56,472 nucleotides of DNA from NCBI RefSeq assembly GCF_000482245.1, contig NZ_AWNH01000017.1, positions 1 through 56,472 on the forward strand, written 5' to 3'. This stretch comes from Leptolyngbya sp. Heron Island J (GTDB lineage: Bacteria > Cyanobacteriota > Cyanobacteriia > Phormidesmidales > Phormidesmidaceae). Every line of letters starts with the position of its first letter. Position 1 is the first letter of the stretch. Under the pieces are notes generated by a model, which was not told where the DNA came from, did not search any database, and saw nothing but the letters and a program-made list of their open reading frames with translations. This document shows positions 8,410-17,707 of this stretch, one piece after another. A program made the position numbers and the translations under genes.

Positions 8410-8418
8410 GGGGATACG

Positions 8419-9261
8419 ATGACTGTCACCACACGTAAACGTACTAAATCATCAACGAATACATCTACCGATAACACCAACGGAAATAGTGAGGGTAACG
8501 ATAGCGTTAATTCAACGGTGAACGCTGAGGTGAATCCCAGCGTGAATCGTCGGGTTAATCATCGGATTCATTTTGCCGATGGGAATAAGGGAGGCGTGGG
8601 TAAAAGTGTTCTCTGCCGCACACTCTATCAGTGGTTCCTGGATCGGAAACAGCCGGTAATCGGGGTGGAAGCCGATGTGAACAGCCCAGACTTCAAGGGC
8701 ATTTACTCCGATGTCATGGTGGCCCAGTTTTCTGAAGATGAAACCATGGGGGCCAGGGCCAATGCCATTGTGAATGCCGTCGTCGATGCCCAGACGTCCG
8801 CCGTCGTGAATCTACCGGCCACGGTCTATGAAGCCTTTCGGCTATGGCTGCGGGATTACGACATTCTCACCCTAGCTACCGACAACCACATCGAGCTGGT
8901 GAAGTGGTTTGTAGTCACTGGCGAGTTTGACAGCCTCAAAAGTTTAGAGATTTCTCTATCCTCCTTTGACCGGCGCATTCCCCATGTGGTGGTGAAGAAC
9001 CTCAAGTATGGTGATTGGACCTTCTTTGACGAATCCGATGACCTCCAGGCATTGATTCGCGAAACCCGAACGCCTGTGATTGAGCTACCCAAGTTACCGG
9101 TGCGAGTGGCCAGTACCGTCCTGCAGCAACGGCTTACCTATGCCGACAGTTTGCGCCATCGAGGGAAAGGCTTTGGCGTGGTAGAGCAGGCCGCAGTCAA
9201 AAGCTATCTGCGCTCCGCCTATGCCGCCTTTGAATCCACTGGATATTTGCCCAGCATTTAG
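8419..9261 (+). CDS. ParA/MinD-type ATPase, StbB-like
   Basis: 280 residues, ATG after a clear AGGGGGA Shine-Dalgarno sequence. After a ~50-residue Asn-rich leader comes the deviant Walker A motif NKGGVGKS (~62-69), then GVEADVNSPD at the switch region and VNLPA at the Walker B position. Later motifs of canonical ParA are weak, as in orphan partition ATPases such as StbB and VirC1 that act with conjugation systems. The leader (about residues 18-51) repeats x-x-x-Asn every four residues, with DNA in a strict 12-bp period. It sits between the StbA-like and membrane-protein genes. Likely role: positioning plasmid copies or the relaxosome. It is distinct from the parA at 52671. Confidence 0.8.
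   Translation: MTVTTRKRTKSSTNTSTDNTNGNSEGNDSVNSTVNAEVNPSVNRRVNHRIHFADGNKGGVGKSVLCRTLYQWFLDRKQPVIGVEADVNSPDFKGIYSDVMVAQFSEDETMGARANAIVNAVVDAQTSAVVNLPATVYEAFRLWLRDYDILTLATDNHIELVKWFVVTGEFDSLKSLEISLSSFDRRIPHVVVKNLKYGDWTFFDESDDLQALIRETRTPVIELPKLPVRVASTVLQQRLTYADSLRHRGKGFGVVEQAAVKSYLRSAYAAFESTGYLPSI
8482..8571 (+). repeat. 12-bp periodic repeat in the StbB-like gene leader
   Basis: Hexamers of type G-T-K-A-A-Y (ggaaat, ggtaac, gttaat, gtgaac, gtgaat, gtgaat, gttaat, attcat) start at 8482, 8494, 8506, 8518, 8530, 8542, 8554 and 8566, exactly 12 bp apart. They share the gtgaat word with the upstream iterons and could be a second set of protein-binding sites inside the coding region. Confidence 0.7.
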
Positions 9262-9275
9262 GGAGCCATCACACC

Positions 9276-9917
9276 GTGAATACGATTACCGACGAGCAGC
9301 GACGCTTAGCCGGGGCCATGGGTGTGGACCCCGATGATCCGTTGATTACCGTACTCAAACCCGTGGCCGACCTGGCCGAGGAGATGAAGGCATGGAAAGA
9401 CATCGACATCGAACTCCTGAAGTTTCTCCGCTCCACCAGTCAGGGGGTGGAGCAGACGGCCTCCAATTACGCCAAGCTCGCCAATTACTACAGGACATTG
9501 GTCGAGCTATCCAAGGAATCGTCGACGCAAATGCAAGCGGAGACCGGGAAATTAGTCAGGCTGATGCAGGACTCGATCCGACAACTGCAGTCCGATCTAC
9601 CCAGCAAACAAGAACTGACATCCGACCTCAGCTATCTCAAGACCGAACTTCACCAGACCAAGGCCTTGAGCGCTGATCGCCCCTTAGTGCAATGGGTAAC
9701 GCTGGTGATAGCACTTCTCTTCAGTGGTGGAATGGCCTGCTTGGGCTGGTCTATCGGACGGTTAAATGGCTTGGAAACGGGAAAACTTCAAAACATAAGT
9801 CTCTTCGGGGGGCAAAGCAATATGATCTACTGGTCACATCTGCGACAACAGAATAAAGATGAGATCACGAGTTGTCGAGAGAAAGAACAGGAAACCTGTG
9901 TGATTAACTTGCCATAG
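9276..9917 (+). CDS. Coiled-coil protein with one membrane segment, StbC-like position
   Basis: 213 residues from a GTG at 9276, 14 bases after the previous stop, preceded by GGGAG. Residues ~25-130 are predicted helical with heptad-like leucines (LIRQLQSD-type segments); residues ~140-162 form a hydrophobic membrane segment (VTLVIALLFSGGMACLGWSI). The short C-terminal part has three Cys. No family is recognised. As third gene of the operon it occupies the place of R388 stbC, whose function is unknown. A membrane anchor would let it tether the ATPase or relaxosome to the cell envelope; that is inference. Confidence 0.7.
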   Translation: MNTITDEQRRLAGAMGVDPDDPLITVLKPVADLAEEMKAWKDIDIELLKFLRSTSQGVEQTASNYAKLANYYRTLVELSKESSTQMQAETGKLVRLMQDSIRQLQSDLPSKQELTSDLSYLKTELHQTKALSADRPLVQWVTLVIALLFSGGMACLGWSIGRLNGLETGKLQNISLFGGQSNMIYWSHLRQQNKDEITSCREKEQETCVINLP

Positions 9918-10190
9918 AGAATAGTCTCACCTTGAGTTGGAGACTCATACTACAAACGCTGCGCCCTTAGGCGCATCTGCTGGCGGCGGCAACTAATCTT
10001 CTTGCTGCATGATTCACTTTGAATTGCTGCCCGCGCGACGCAACTAGTCATAGCCTTGATGCGTGCTCTAGGAAAAACGTTTGGTCTCTATCCATTGCAA
10101 TCAATCAGGTTCAGCTCTCAACCACTCGCCACGAATTCTCATGGGTTGAAGTTGAGAGCACAACGTCCCTACCACGGGGTTTGAGTAGTA
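9918..10190. other. Region between the stb-like operon and the group II intron
   Basis: No gene. It holds the right copy of the 57-bp inverted repeat (9978-10034) and, at about 10111-10160, an imperfect inverted repeat (gctctcaacc against ggttgaagttgagagc) just upstream of the intron insertion point. Confidence 0.6.
9978..10034 (-). repeat. Right copy of the 57-bp inverted repeat
   Basis: It is the reverse complement of 3904-3960 with three mismatches. It begins 61 bases beyond the stop of the StbC-like gene, so the two copies neatly enclose relaxase, oriT region and stb-like operon (about 6.1 kb). Confidence 0.85.
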
Positions 10191-12602
10191 GTGCGATGTA
10201 GAAGTTGAGTGTTAGAGGATTAGACTAATCCTCCCAAATTGAGTGGAGAGCCAGCTCTCCCAGTGGAATCTGTCCCACTGTTCCCACGTAAAAGAGTCAT
10301 CGACTCCGGTCACGTTGGTAGTAAGTAATGAATCCAGCGGAGAGCAGACCACGGAAGTACCTAACCTGGCAGCCTAAGCCGGGAGCGGGCAAGGGAAAGT
10401 TCGGTAAGGTTAACGCAAGTGAACCGTCGTTGACGCCTCGTCATGAACCGCAGAGTGAAATCAGGCTGACACACTCTAACCAAAAGGTGTATGGGTGGCT
10501 CAATCGCGTGCTACTCGGTTGAGCGACAGATTGTATTCCCATCGGAGTTAGACGGAACCTACCCCGAACGTATCTCACACACTTAGAACTACAGTAAGCC
10601 CGATGGGTTCTCTGATTTTGGTCAGAGTAGGCCAACCGTAAGGAAGGCGGAACTACCCAGCGGGTAGAGGATGCCGGAGGAAGCGAAGGCTCCTGGTAAT
10701 GCGGGAGATAGAGGTTCAAGCTTTGCCTCATATCGAAAGATAGCAAAATTCCGGCAGGTCTTCAGCGATAACTCGAAGTAAGGGAACTTAATCCATTGTG
10801 AAAGATAGAGTCCGTCAGGACATCGGAGCAAGGACACCTCTTCAAGACTGGACAACCATCGATTGGAAAACCATCAAGAAGCGGGTGAAGAACCTAAGAC
10901 AACGAATTTATCGAGCAACTCAACAAGCTCAGTGGAATCGGGTGAGAAGCCTGACGAAACTGATGCTACGCAGCTACGCCAACCTGTTATTGTCGATCCG
11001 ACGCATGACCCAGGAAAACCGGGGGAAGCAGACAGCTGGCCTAGATGGTCAGATTGTCCGCACCTCAGCGGAACGGGTCGCCTTAGTCAAGCAGATGCAA
11101 GCCTATACCCTGTGGCGCGTACAGCCCACAAAACGGGTATATATTCCAAAGGCAAACAACAAAGTTAGACCTTTAGGAATTCCTTGTATCACTGACCGCG
11201 TCGCTCAGACAATGGTCAAAAACGCGTTGGAGCCAAGCTGGGAAGCCCGGCTAGAAGCCCATGCTTATGGGTTCAGGCCAGGGCGAGGGTGTCACGATGC
11301 CATTGAACAGTGCTTTTCTAGACTACGAAAGGGCGGTGATACCTGGATTCTCGACGCCGATCTCCAAAGCGCATTTAACAATCTGAGCCATCAGTTCATC
11401 CTCGATGCGATTGGTCTTGTACCCGGTCGAGAATTGATCAAGCAATGGCTCAAAGCAGGCTATGTTGAGGCTGAGATGTTTCATCCAACAACACAAGGGG
11501 CTCCCCAAGGGGGAAGTCTCTCACCATTGTTGTTGAATATTGTGTTGAACGATTTAGGCGCTCTGCTGTCAGGCTATACCAGTGTCACGCTCAAACAGTC
11601 GTCACCGACAGCCAAACGGCAGAAACCCTATCGACAGAAGTCAGCGACCTACGGCTACTGTCGTTATGCCGATGACTTTCTGGTAACCGCTAAGCGCAAG
11701 GCAGACATTGAAGCTATCATCCCCGTTTTAGAGCAGTGGTTGGGGGAAAGAGGACTCAAACTCCACCCGGATAAAACTCAGATTGTGAACGTCCAACAAG
11801 GCTGTCACTTTCTAGGCTTCACTATTCGGCACCTGGGGGGCAAATGCCTCTGCGTTCCGCAGAAGGAGAAAGTGACCGCTTTTATCCAAGGCATTCGAGA
11901 CTGGCTGAAGGTCAACGCTCAAGCTAAACCTGAGTCTGTCATCAAATACCTCAATCCACGATTACAGGGATGGGGAAACTACTACCGTCATGGGGTCAGC
12001 AAACGGGTGTTCAGTTATGTGGATGACCAACTCTGGAAAGCGCTCTGGAGATGGTGCCGAAAACGACATCCGAATAAAGGAGGAAAATGGGTTGCCAGGA
12101 AATACTTTAAGTTCCATAAGGGACGACATTGGACTTTCTTCGCAACGGCTGGAAACCGCCGAGGCGGCCTGAGAACATTGACCTTGATGAAGGTGGCAGA
12201 TATGCCTATCCAGCGTCATATCAAAGTCAAAGGAACCGCCTCTCCAGATGATCCTTCACTCCATGACTACTGGCAGCATCGCCAAACTCGATACGGTAAA
12301 ACGTATTGGGCCAAGGGGTCTAAGTACCACCAGGTAGCCTTAGCCCAGGATTGGCGATGTCCCGTCTGTGGTGACCTTTTATTCAACGGCGAGCCGCTCC
12401 ATATCCATCATCGGATACGCATCAAAGACGGAGGAACTGATGGGGCTAACAACCTGATTCACCTTCATCAAACATGTCACCAGCACATCCATGCTGGCGG
12501 GAATCTTGCTGAATTGCAGAAGGCTTGAGCGGCTTGAGCGGAAACCATCACGAGCCGTTCTGAGGGGAGGGAGGCATGGCGACATGGCCTCCTTTACCCG
12601 AC
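10191..12602 (+). mobile_element. Group II intron with maturase
   Basis: The 5' end GTGCGATG at 10191 fits the GUGYG intron start and is followed by ~600 bases of structured domain I-type sequence. The reverse transcriptase gene lies in the middle. Downstream, 12533-12560 (gagcggcttgagcgg, aaac loop, then gagccgttc) fits domain V; the ggaggcatggcgacatggcctcc hairpin fits domain VI, and the intron would end at CCCGAC, 12602. About 2.4 kb, apparently full length. It sits directly against the inverted-repeat end of an IS1182-like remnant. Boundaries are inferred from motifs, not from an empty site. Confidence 0.75.
10798..12528 (+). CDS. ltrA: Group II intron reverse transcriptase/maturase with HNH endonuclease domain
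   Basis: 576 residues from a GTG. Order: RT0/RT domains (GLDGQ near 90; [39 protein letters not shown]; catalytic YADD in CRYADDFLV), domain X maturase ([13 protein letters not shown] region), then a C-terminal HNH endonuclease with [27 protein letters not shown] and paired Cys/His residues. These proteins help the intron RNA fold and splice, then copy it into a cut DNA target (retrohoming). All catalytic motifs are present, so the intron may be active. The start could also be a few codons downstream. Confidence 0.93.
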   Translation: MKDRVRQDIGARTPLQDWTTIDWKTIKKRVKNLRQRIYRATQQAQWNRVRSLTKLMLRSYANLLLSIRRMTQENRGKQTAGLDGQIVRTSAERVALVKQMQAYTLWRVQPTKRVYIPKANNKVRPLGIPCITDRVAQTMVKNALEPSWEARLEAHAYGFRPGRGCHDAIEQCFSRLRKGGDTWILDADLQSAFNNLSHQFILDAIGLVPGRELIKQWLKAGYVEAEMFHPTTQGAPQGGSLSPLLLNIVLNDLGALLSGYTSVTLKQSSPTAKRQKPYRQKSATYGYCRYADDFLVTAKRKADIEAIIPVLEQWLGERGLKLHPDKTQIVNVQQGCHFLGFTIRHLGGKCLCVPQKEKVTAFIQGIRDWLKVNAQAKPESVIKYLNPRLQGWGNYYRHGVSKRVFSYVDDQLWKALWRWCRKRHPNKGGKWVARKYFKFHKGRHWTFFATAGNRRGGLRTLTLMKVADMPIQRHIKVKGTASPDDPSLHDYWQHRQTRYGKTYWAKGSKYHQVALAQDWRCPVCGDLLFNGEPLHIHHRIRIKDGGTDGANNLIHLHQTCHQHIHAGGNLAELQKA

Positions 12603-12833
12603 ATGGATACTGTTGGCGAAGTCAAAACACGGTGTCCGTGGCAGAATTGAGCTAGCAATTCCCCACTACATGGGGTGGTGACGTTAGCTAGGAGGAATGG
12701 GGACTCATGCTACAAGTTCAACCCACTGGCTCAGTGCCAGCTGAAACCGCTCGCATTGCTCATCAAGTCTTTCCCAAAGGTAATCGCTATCTGAATGCTG
12801 ATTCACACAACTTCGGCAGGCAGTCACACCAAA
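12603..12833 (+). pseudogene. 5' remnant of an IS1182-like element
   Basis: The sequence begins with an inverted-repeat-like end (gatactgttggcgaa, also found at 30377). It then holds an ATG at 12707 opening MLQVQPTGSVPAETARIA and HQVFPKGNRYL, which aligns with the start of the intact transposase at 14633 (YTVPEETAKVAHAVFPKG). Similarity stops near 12800 and the ISL3 left end begins at 12834. Only about 30 codons survive. Confidence 0.7.
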
Positions 12834-12913
12834 CTTCGGGCTCATGGCCACTTTTGGTGATCCAAATGAGATAGCAAGGCGTAGATAGGGATGGCCTTTG
12901 CGTACGTCCCATC

Positions 12914-14489
12914 ATGAATCTCCTCCAGCATCTACTCCCTGACTCGTCAGCCTTGTCATTGAAACACTGGGAGTTAGAGACGGCAACTCACCAGTTCGTT
13001 ATCACCGGTCCAGTTCAGCCTCACTCTCTTATTAGAGGTGTGTCAGTTTTTCTATCTCAATGACGCCTGTCCGCGACGCATCTTTACCGAGCGATTACCC
13101 AGCCTGGTCGCCCCGTGGGCGAGATGCACGGCTCGTTACACAAACCATCTCATCGCCATGGGACTGGAATTGGGCGGCTCAGCGACCGCTCGATTAAGTT
13201 ATCAGGTGGGATATGGCTATAGTCGGAATACCTTTCTGCGGCTTCTTGCTAGCTTGTCGCTGCCCAACATCGTCACCCCCAAGATTCTGGGTGTGGATGA
13301 TTTTGCCTTCCGTAGAGGTCATCATTACGGGACTATCTTGGTGGATCTCGAAACGAACCATCCCATTGCCCTATTGCCAGACCGAACAGCAGAAACCTTG
13401 GCAACCTGGTTAGAAGGCCACCCTGGCATCGAAATCTTGTCACGGGACCGGTCCAAGACCTACAAACGCGGGATGACTCAGGGCGCTCCCGATGCCATTC
13501 AGGTCGCAGATCGCTTTCATCTGTTACACAATCTTGAAGAGACACTAGAAAAGGCCTTGAAGGGGCACTCAAAAATCCTCAAACAGGTTGAGCAAGACCA
13601 GCTTCAAGCTGAGGGTGTTATGGTATCTAACGTCTCGGAACCACAACGCTCTGACACCCAAACAGCCCAACAACGGAAAACGGCTCAAAAGCGAGCTGAA
13701 CGGTTAGACAACTATGAACAGGTCCACAGCCTACGCAAACAAGGCTACAAAATCAAAGACATTGCCTATCATCTAGGGATGGGTAAGCGGACGGTGTACA
13801 CCTATCTGTCTCACGAGACATTTCCAGAATGGCAGTCGTCTAGCCGACAATGCAGCAGCATGTTAGATCCCTACAAGTCCTATCTCATCGAGAAATGGGG
13901 CCGGGGACGTCAGCACACTAAACAGCTCTTTAAGGAGATTCAACAACAAGGGTATTCAGGAACCTATAAAACCGTGGCCCGCTATACTCATACGCTACGG
14001 TCAGCTCAGCCTCAACCACTCCCCCATCCCGACTCTTTAAAGGAGCTGCCCGGTCGAGGCCCGGCCCCGAAGATGACTATCAAGCCCCAAAAACCGTTAA
14101 GTGCCAGACGTGCGGCTTGGTTAGTCCTCCAGCGACCAGACAGGTTAACTGACACGCAAAAAACACTATTGGAACGCCTGACTCAACGAGTTGAACTCTC
14201 GGAGACAATCCGGCTCACTCAGGGATTTATAGACCTTGTCCGACAGCGACTTCCCAAGCAGCTAGACAGCTGGTTGGAGAATGCTAAGAATAGCACAATA
14301 AAGACATTTCAGAGTTTCGCTAAAGGGATAGAAGACGATTATGATGCGGTCAAGGCAGGCATGATCTTAGACGTTAGCAATGGACCGGTAGAAGGTCAAA
14401 ATAATCGATTAAAAATGCTTAAACGACAAATGTTTGGTCGCGCTGGGCTGGATCTATTGGCCAAGCGACTGATTTTGACGAATAAATAG
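12914..14489 (+). pseudogene. ISL3-family transposase lacking its N-terminal zinc ribbon
   Basis: The main frame (13038-14489) has the ISL3 core: CPRRIFTERLPSLVAPWARC, the first Asp in ILGVDDFAFRRG, a second in VADRFHLLHNL, a helix-turn-helix insert (IKDIAYHLGMGKRTVYTYL) and the terminal Glu segment NGPVEGQNNRLKMLKRQMFG. The natural start is the ATG at 12914 (MNLLQHLLPDSS), which reads ~40 codons in another frame before losing coding sense near 13030. The intervening CxxC...H zinc-binding region of ISL3 enzymes is absent, so a deletion plus frameshift has removed it. DNA-end recognition is probably lost. Confidence 0.8.
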
Positions 14490-14535
14490 TCTCCTGAGGC
14501 GATGGTTCAAGTGAGGGTAGCGCGATCACCAAAAG

Positions 14536-16311
14536 TGATACTGGTGGCGAAACATTCCTTAACGTAAGAATGGACATTAATTAAGAACTCCGTAGGATGG
14601 TCAGACATCACTGCTATCAGGGGTTTTGTCCAATGTCACTACAACTACAAGAGCAATATACTGTCCCTGAAGAAACCGCTAAAGTCGCCCATGCAGTTTT
14701 CCCAAAAGGTACCCTCTGCCTCACCCTAGCCGATACGTTAAGTGAGTGTGTAAGCGATCAGGATTTCAGTGAAATCTTTTCGACTCAAGGTCAACCCGCC
14801 GAATCTCCCTGGCGACTAGCATTAGTCACGATTTTGCAGTATGTCGAAGGCTTAACAGATCGGCAGACGGCTGATGCTGTGCGCAGCCGCATTGACTGGA
14901 AATATTTGCTTTGTCTGGAGTTGACTGACGTGGGTTTTCATCATACCGTGTTGAGCGAGTTTCGAACTCGCCTGATTACAGCACAAGCTGAGTGCCTAGT
15001 ATTTGAGCGACTTCTGAGCCTGTGCCAGGACAAAGGTTGGCTCAAAGCCCGAACTCGTCAACGAACAGACTCAACCCATGTCTTAGCGGCCATTCGTGCA
15101 GTTACTCGATTGGAATGTGTCGGAGAAACACTTCGAGCGGCGTTAAATGCCTTGGCAGTGGCCGCACCAGACTGGTTGCGACCTCAGAGTCAGCCGGAGT
15201 GGGTAGAACGCTATAGTGAGCGAATTGAAGACTATCATCTGCCCAAGTCTAAAAAGAAACGAGTAGAACAGGCGGAACTTTATGGAAACGATGGACTTCG
15301 ATTGTTGAATGCTATTTTTGAAAGCACAAGTCCTCAGTGGTTACGTCACATTCCAGCAGTAGAGACATTGCGACGAGTGTGGATTCAACAATATTATTGT
15401 TTCAACAACAAGATTCGCTGGCGCATACAGGGTGAGATCCCTCCTGCATCAGTAATGATCAGTTCTCCTTATGAGCCAGATGCCCACTATGCGAAGAAAA
15501 AGACAACATCTTGGGTTGGTTATAAAGTACATTTAAGTGAGACGTGTGAACCTGGTGAATTGCATTTGATTACTAACGTTGAAACAACAGCAGGGCCAGT
15601 TGATGACGGAGAGATGACTGAGGTCATTCATACATCACTCGACAACAACAACTTACTTCCAGATAAACATATTGTAGATACGGGATATCTCGATGCTGAA
15701 CTCTTGGTTACAACTCAGGCTAACTATCAAGTAGACTTATTTGGGCCGACTCGCTCCGACCATCGATGGCAGGCTAACGATGCGAAAGGATTTGCAGCCG
15801 CTAACTTTACTGTCGATTGGAACAACCACTCCTTGACCTGTCCGGAGGGAAAAGTAAGTGCCTCTTGGACACCTGCTATTGATGGTCGAGATAATGAGGT
15901 CATCAAAATCAAATTTGCTAGTGCCGATTGTTCTGTTTGCCCGAGTTTAGAATTATGTACCCGTAGTCAGCGCAAACGACGGACCGTAACAATTCGCCCA
16001 GAAGCTCAGTATAAAGCGCTGGAAATGAGACGACAACAAGAGAAAACGTCTGCGTACAAAAAAGAGTATGCACGACGTGCAGGTATCGAAGGAACCCTGT
16101 CGGAAGGTGTCCGGGCCCATGGGTTACGTCGGGCGCGTTATATCGGCTTGGCTAAAACCCATTTGCAACATCTGATGACAGCGACAGCAATTAATGTCAA
16201 GCGCATCCATAACTGGCTGAATGGTGTGCCCCAAGAGGCCACACGTACTTCTCAGTTCGTCAAACTGATGGAGCAATCGGTAGGTTAAGGAATGTTTCGC
16301 CACCAGTATCA
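14536..16311 (+). mobile_element. Intact IS1182-family insertion sequence
   Basis: Terminal inverted repeats of 28 bp are perfect: tgatactggtggcgaaacat... at 14536-14563 and its complement at 16284-16311. A 4-bp direct repeat, aaag, flanks it (14532-14535 and 16312-16315). It contains one full transposase gene and has inserted into the right inverted repeat of the ISL3 element, so it arrived later. Confidence 0.92.
14633..16288 (+). CDS. IS1182-family transposase (DDE, IS1182/IS4-like fold)
   Basis: About 551 residues from the ATG at 14633; the frame opens upstream at 14597, but the start MSLQLQEQYTVPEET lines up with the related remnant at 12707. Typical features: FSTQGQPAESPWRLALVTIL and the DRQTADAVRSRIDWKYLL motif, TDSTHVLAAIRAVTRLE with a catalytic Asp, VDTGYLDAELLV, a Cys-rich segment (CSVCPSLELCTRS) and the C-terminal Glu region with RARYIGLAKTHLQHL. 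The TAA lies inside the right inverted repeat, as is common for compact elements. No lesion is seen, so it should be functional. Confidence 0.92.
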   Translation: MSLQLQEQYTVPEETAKVAHAVFPKGTLCLTLADTLSECVSDQDFSEIFSTQGQPAESPWRLALVTILQYVEGLTDRQTADAVRSRIDWKYLLCLELTDVGFHHTVLSEFRTRLITAQAECLVFERLLSLCQDKGWLKARTRQRTDSTHVLAAIRAVTRLECVGETLRAALNALAVAAPDWLRPQSQPEWVERYSERIEDYHLPKSKKKRVEQAELYGNDGLRLLNAIFESTSPQWLRHIPAVETLRRVWIQQYYCFNNKIRWRIQGEIPPASVMISSPYEPDAHYAKKKTTSWVGYKVHLSETCEPGELHLITNVETTAGPVDDGEMTEVIHTSLDNNNLLPDKHIVDTGYLDAELLVTTQANYQVDLFGPTRSDHRWQANDAKGFAAANFTVDWNNHSLTCPEGKVSASWTPAIDGRDNEVIKIKFASADCSVCPSLELCTRSQRKRRTVTIRPEAQYKALEMRRQQEKTSAYKKEYARRAGIEGTLSEGVRAHGLRRARYIGLAKTHLQHLMTATAINVKRIHNWLNGVPQEATRTSQFVKLMEQSVG

Positions 16312-16332
16312 AAAGTGGCCATGAGCCCGAAG

Positions 16333-16566
16333 TGAGTGTGATTTTGCACTCTACTGAGATGCTGATGAATTATTCAGGCTATGACGTTTCTGTTCGTCGG
16401 CTCGCAGGTTTGCCGCTGGCTTCCTTCAGACCCTCCCTCACGGGAGCGCCCTTGCCTTAAGCTAGTAGTACTCGTCTCTCGGCTCCTATAACTTTCGAGC
16501 ATTTTGACGGGGTCCTCCTACAGGGGACTTTCACCCCGTTAGTTCACGCCCATGCCGGGCGTACAC
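16333..16566 (-). mobile_element. 5' fragment of a second group II intron
   Basis: Read on the minus strand from 16566 it begins gtgtacgcccggcatgggcg, followed by the aactaacggggtgaaagtcc segment and a run of short stems, as in the 5' domain I of common bacterial group II introns. It stops at the right end of the ISL3 element (16332). No matching intron body lies on the other side of the ISL3, so the remainder has been lost. Confidence 0.6.
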
Positions 16567-16760
16567 ATACCCATGCACCTGACCGCCTGAAGGTGATCGA
16601 CTGAGCGCTTCGCGGTCATCTACAGCAGGTGATGGACAACGTTAGATCGCGGGTGAAGCAATGTCCACAAAGTCGACGACATCTATGTATTGAAGATGGA
16701 TAACGGGCACAACCAAGTCTGATAGCTTAAAAACAATGAACGGCATGTAGGAGATGAGGA

Positions 16761-17702
16761 ATGGCTATGGGAAGGCAGCAGAGTGCTCCCGGCTTGGATG
16801 CTTGGGAATCCACGTTTGCGGACGGACTTGTTGCAAACAGTAGAGTTGGCATACCTGACCCCTGGATAGCTGGTCACGTCCATGTTGTACGCAATCTTCC
16901 CGATCAGCCTGAATTTACTCCAACTGGTGAAATGCCTTTTTATCAGGTTATCTATCACCTCACGCCGGTCTATCTGACAGAGCGCATCCAAGGCAACAAA
17001 CCCTACCTGAATAAGGTATTGATTCCTGGCGATATTTTGATAACGTCGGCAGAATTTACAGCGCAGGATCGACGCACCACCTGGAAATCATCTGACGGGG
17101 AGGGAACTAGCATCCTCAGTTTAATGCTGGAGCCAACTCAGATAAAGGCGGCATCCCAAACCCTTGACCTCGACTACACCAGCACCAAACTGATTCCCCA
17201 CACCCTCAGTTCAGATCCGGTTTTAGAAAATTTGCTGCGGGCACTCGGTTCGGAGCTAGAGTCAGAAGCCTCAGCAGGAAGGCTTTATGCGGAGCAACTG
17301 ATTCAGACCGTGGCGGTTCATCTTGTCTCTAAGTACACCCCCAGGCAGCCCGCGCTCAAGGCCCACAACGACAAACTTGCAGCCAACCTGATTCGCCGTG
17401 TTGAAGCCTATGTGCGTACACATCTGAGCGAGGAGCTGACGCTGACGACGCTGGCTAAGCAAGTGCTGCTGTCCGACTATTATTTTGCTCGTCAGTTTAA
17501 GGCGGCAACGGGAGAGACACCTGCGGCCTTTGTCTGTCGCCTACGTATGGAAAGAGCCGCGCGCATATTACGCGATCGCCCCTACTTTACGATTGCGATG
17601 GTTGCGACTGAGGTGGGCTATAGCGATCCTGCTGCCTTTGCCAAGGCATTTCGTCGGCAGATGGGCATCAACCCAAGTACCTATCGTCAGACCTGTCGCT
17701 GA
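16761..17702 (+). CDS. AraC-family transcriptional regulator
   Basis: 313 residues, ATG after an AGGAGATGAGGA stretch. The N-terminal ~190 residues are a ligand or cupin-like sensing domain of the type seen in regulators of oxidoreductase genes (HVHVVRNLP; IPGDILITSAEF). The C-terminal ~100 residues are a double helix-turn-helix: LTLTTLAKQVLLSDYYFARQF and FTIAMVATEVGYSDPAAFAKAF, followed by MGINPSTYR. It lies 200 bp upstream of a same-strand Tat-SDR gene it probably controls. A second AraC-SDR set occurs at 30940-33731, so this pairing is repeated in the window. Confidence 0.9.
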   Translation: MAMGRQQSAPGLDAWESTFADGLVANSRVGIPDPWIAGHVHVVRNLPDQPEFTPTGEMPFYQVIYHLTPVYLTERIQGNKPYLNKVLIPGDILITSAEFTAQDRRTTWKSSDGEGTSILSLMLEPTQIKAASQTLDLDYTSTKLIPHTLSSDPVLENLLRALGSELESEASAGRLYAEQLIQTVAVHLVSKYTPRQPALKAHNDKLAANLIRRVEAYVRTHLSEELTLTTLAKQVLLSDYYFARQFKAATGETPAAFVCRLRMERAARILRDRPYFTIAMVATEVGYSDPAAFAKAFRRQMGINPSTYRQTCR

Positions 17703-17707
17703 GCCAC

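Larger units (their letters stand above)
12834..16332 (+). mobile_element. ISL3-family insertion sequence, right end split by an IS1182-family element
   Basis: Left inverted repeat at 12834-12862 (cttcgggctcatggcc, then acttttggtgatc). Its reverse complement appears at the right end but in two parts: gatcaccaaaag before 14536 and aaagtggccatgagcccgaag after 16311. Removing the inserted 1776-bp element and one 4-bp duplication restores a perfect inverted repeat and an element of about 1.7 kb, a normal ISL3 size. I could not identify an 8-bp target duplication around the outer ends. Confidence 0.85.

Noticed and set aside
3974-10034. Self-transmissible conjugation system
   Set aside because: Only a relaxase and stability genes are visible; there is no coupling protein, VirB4-type ATPase or pilus gene anywhere in the window.
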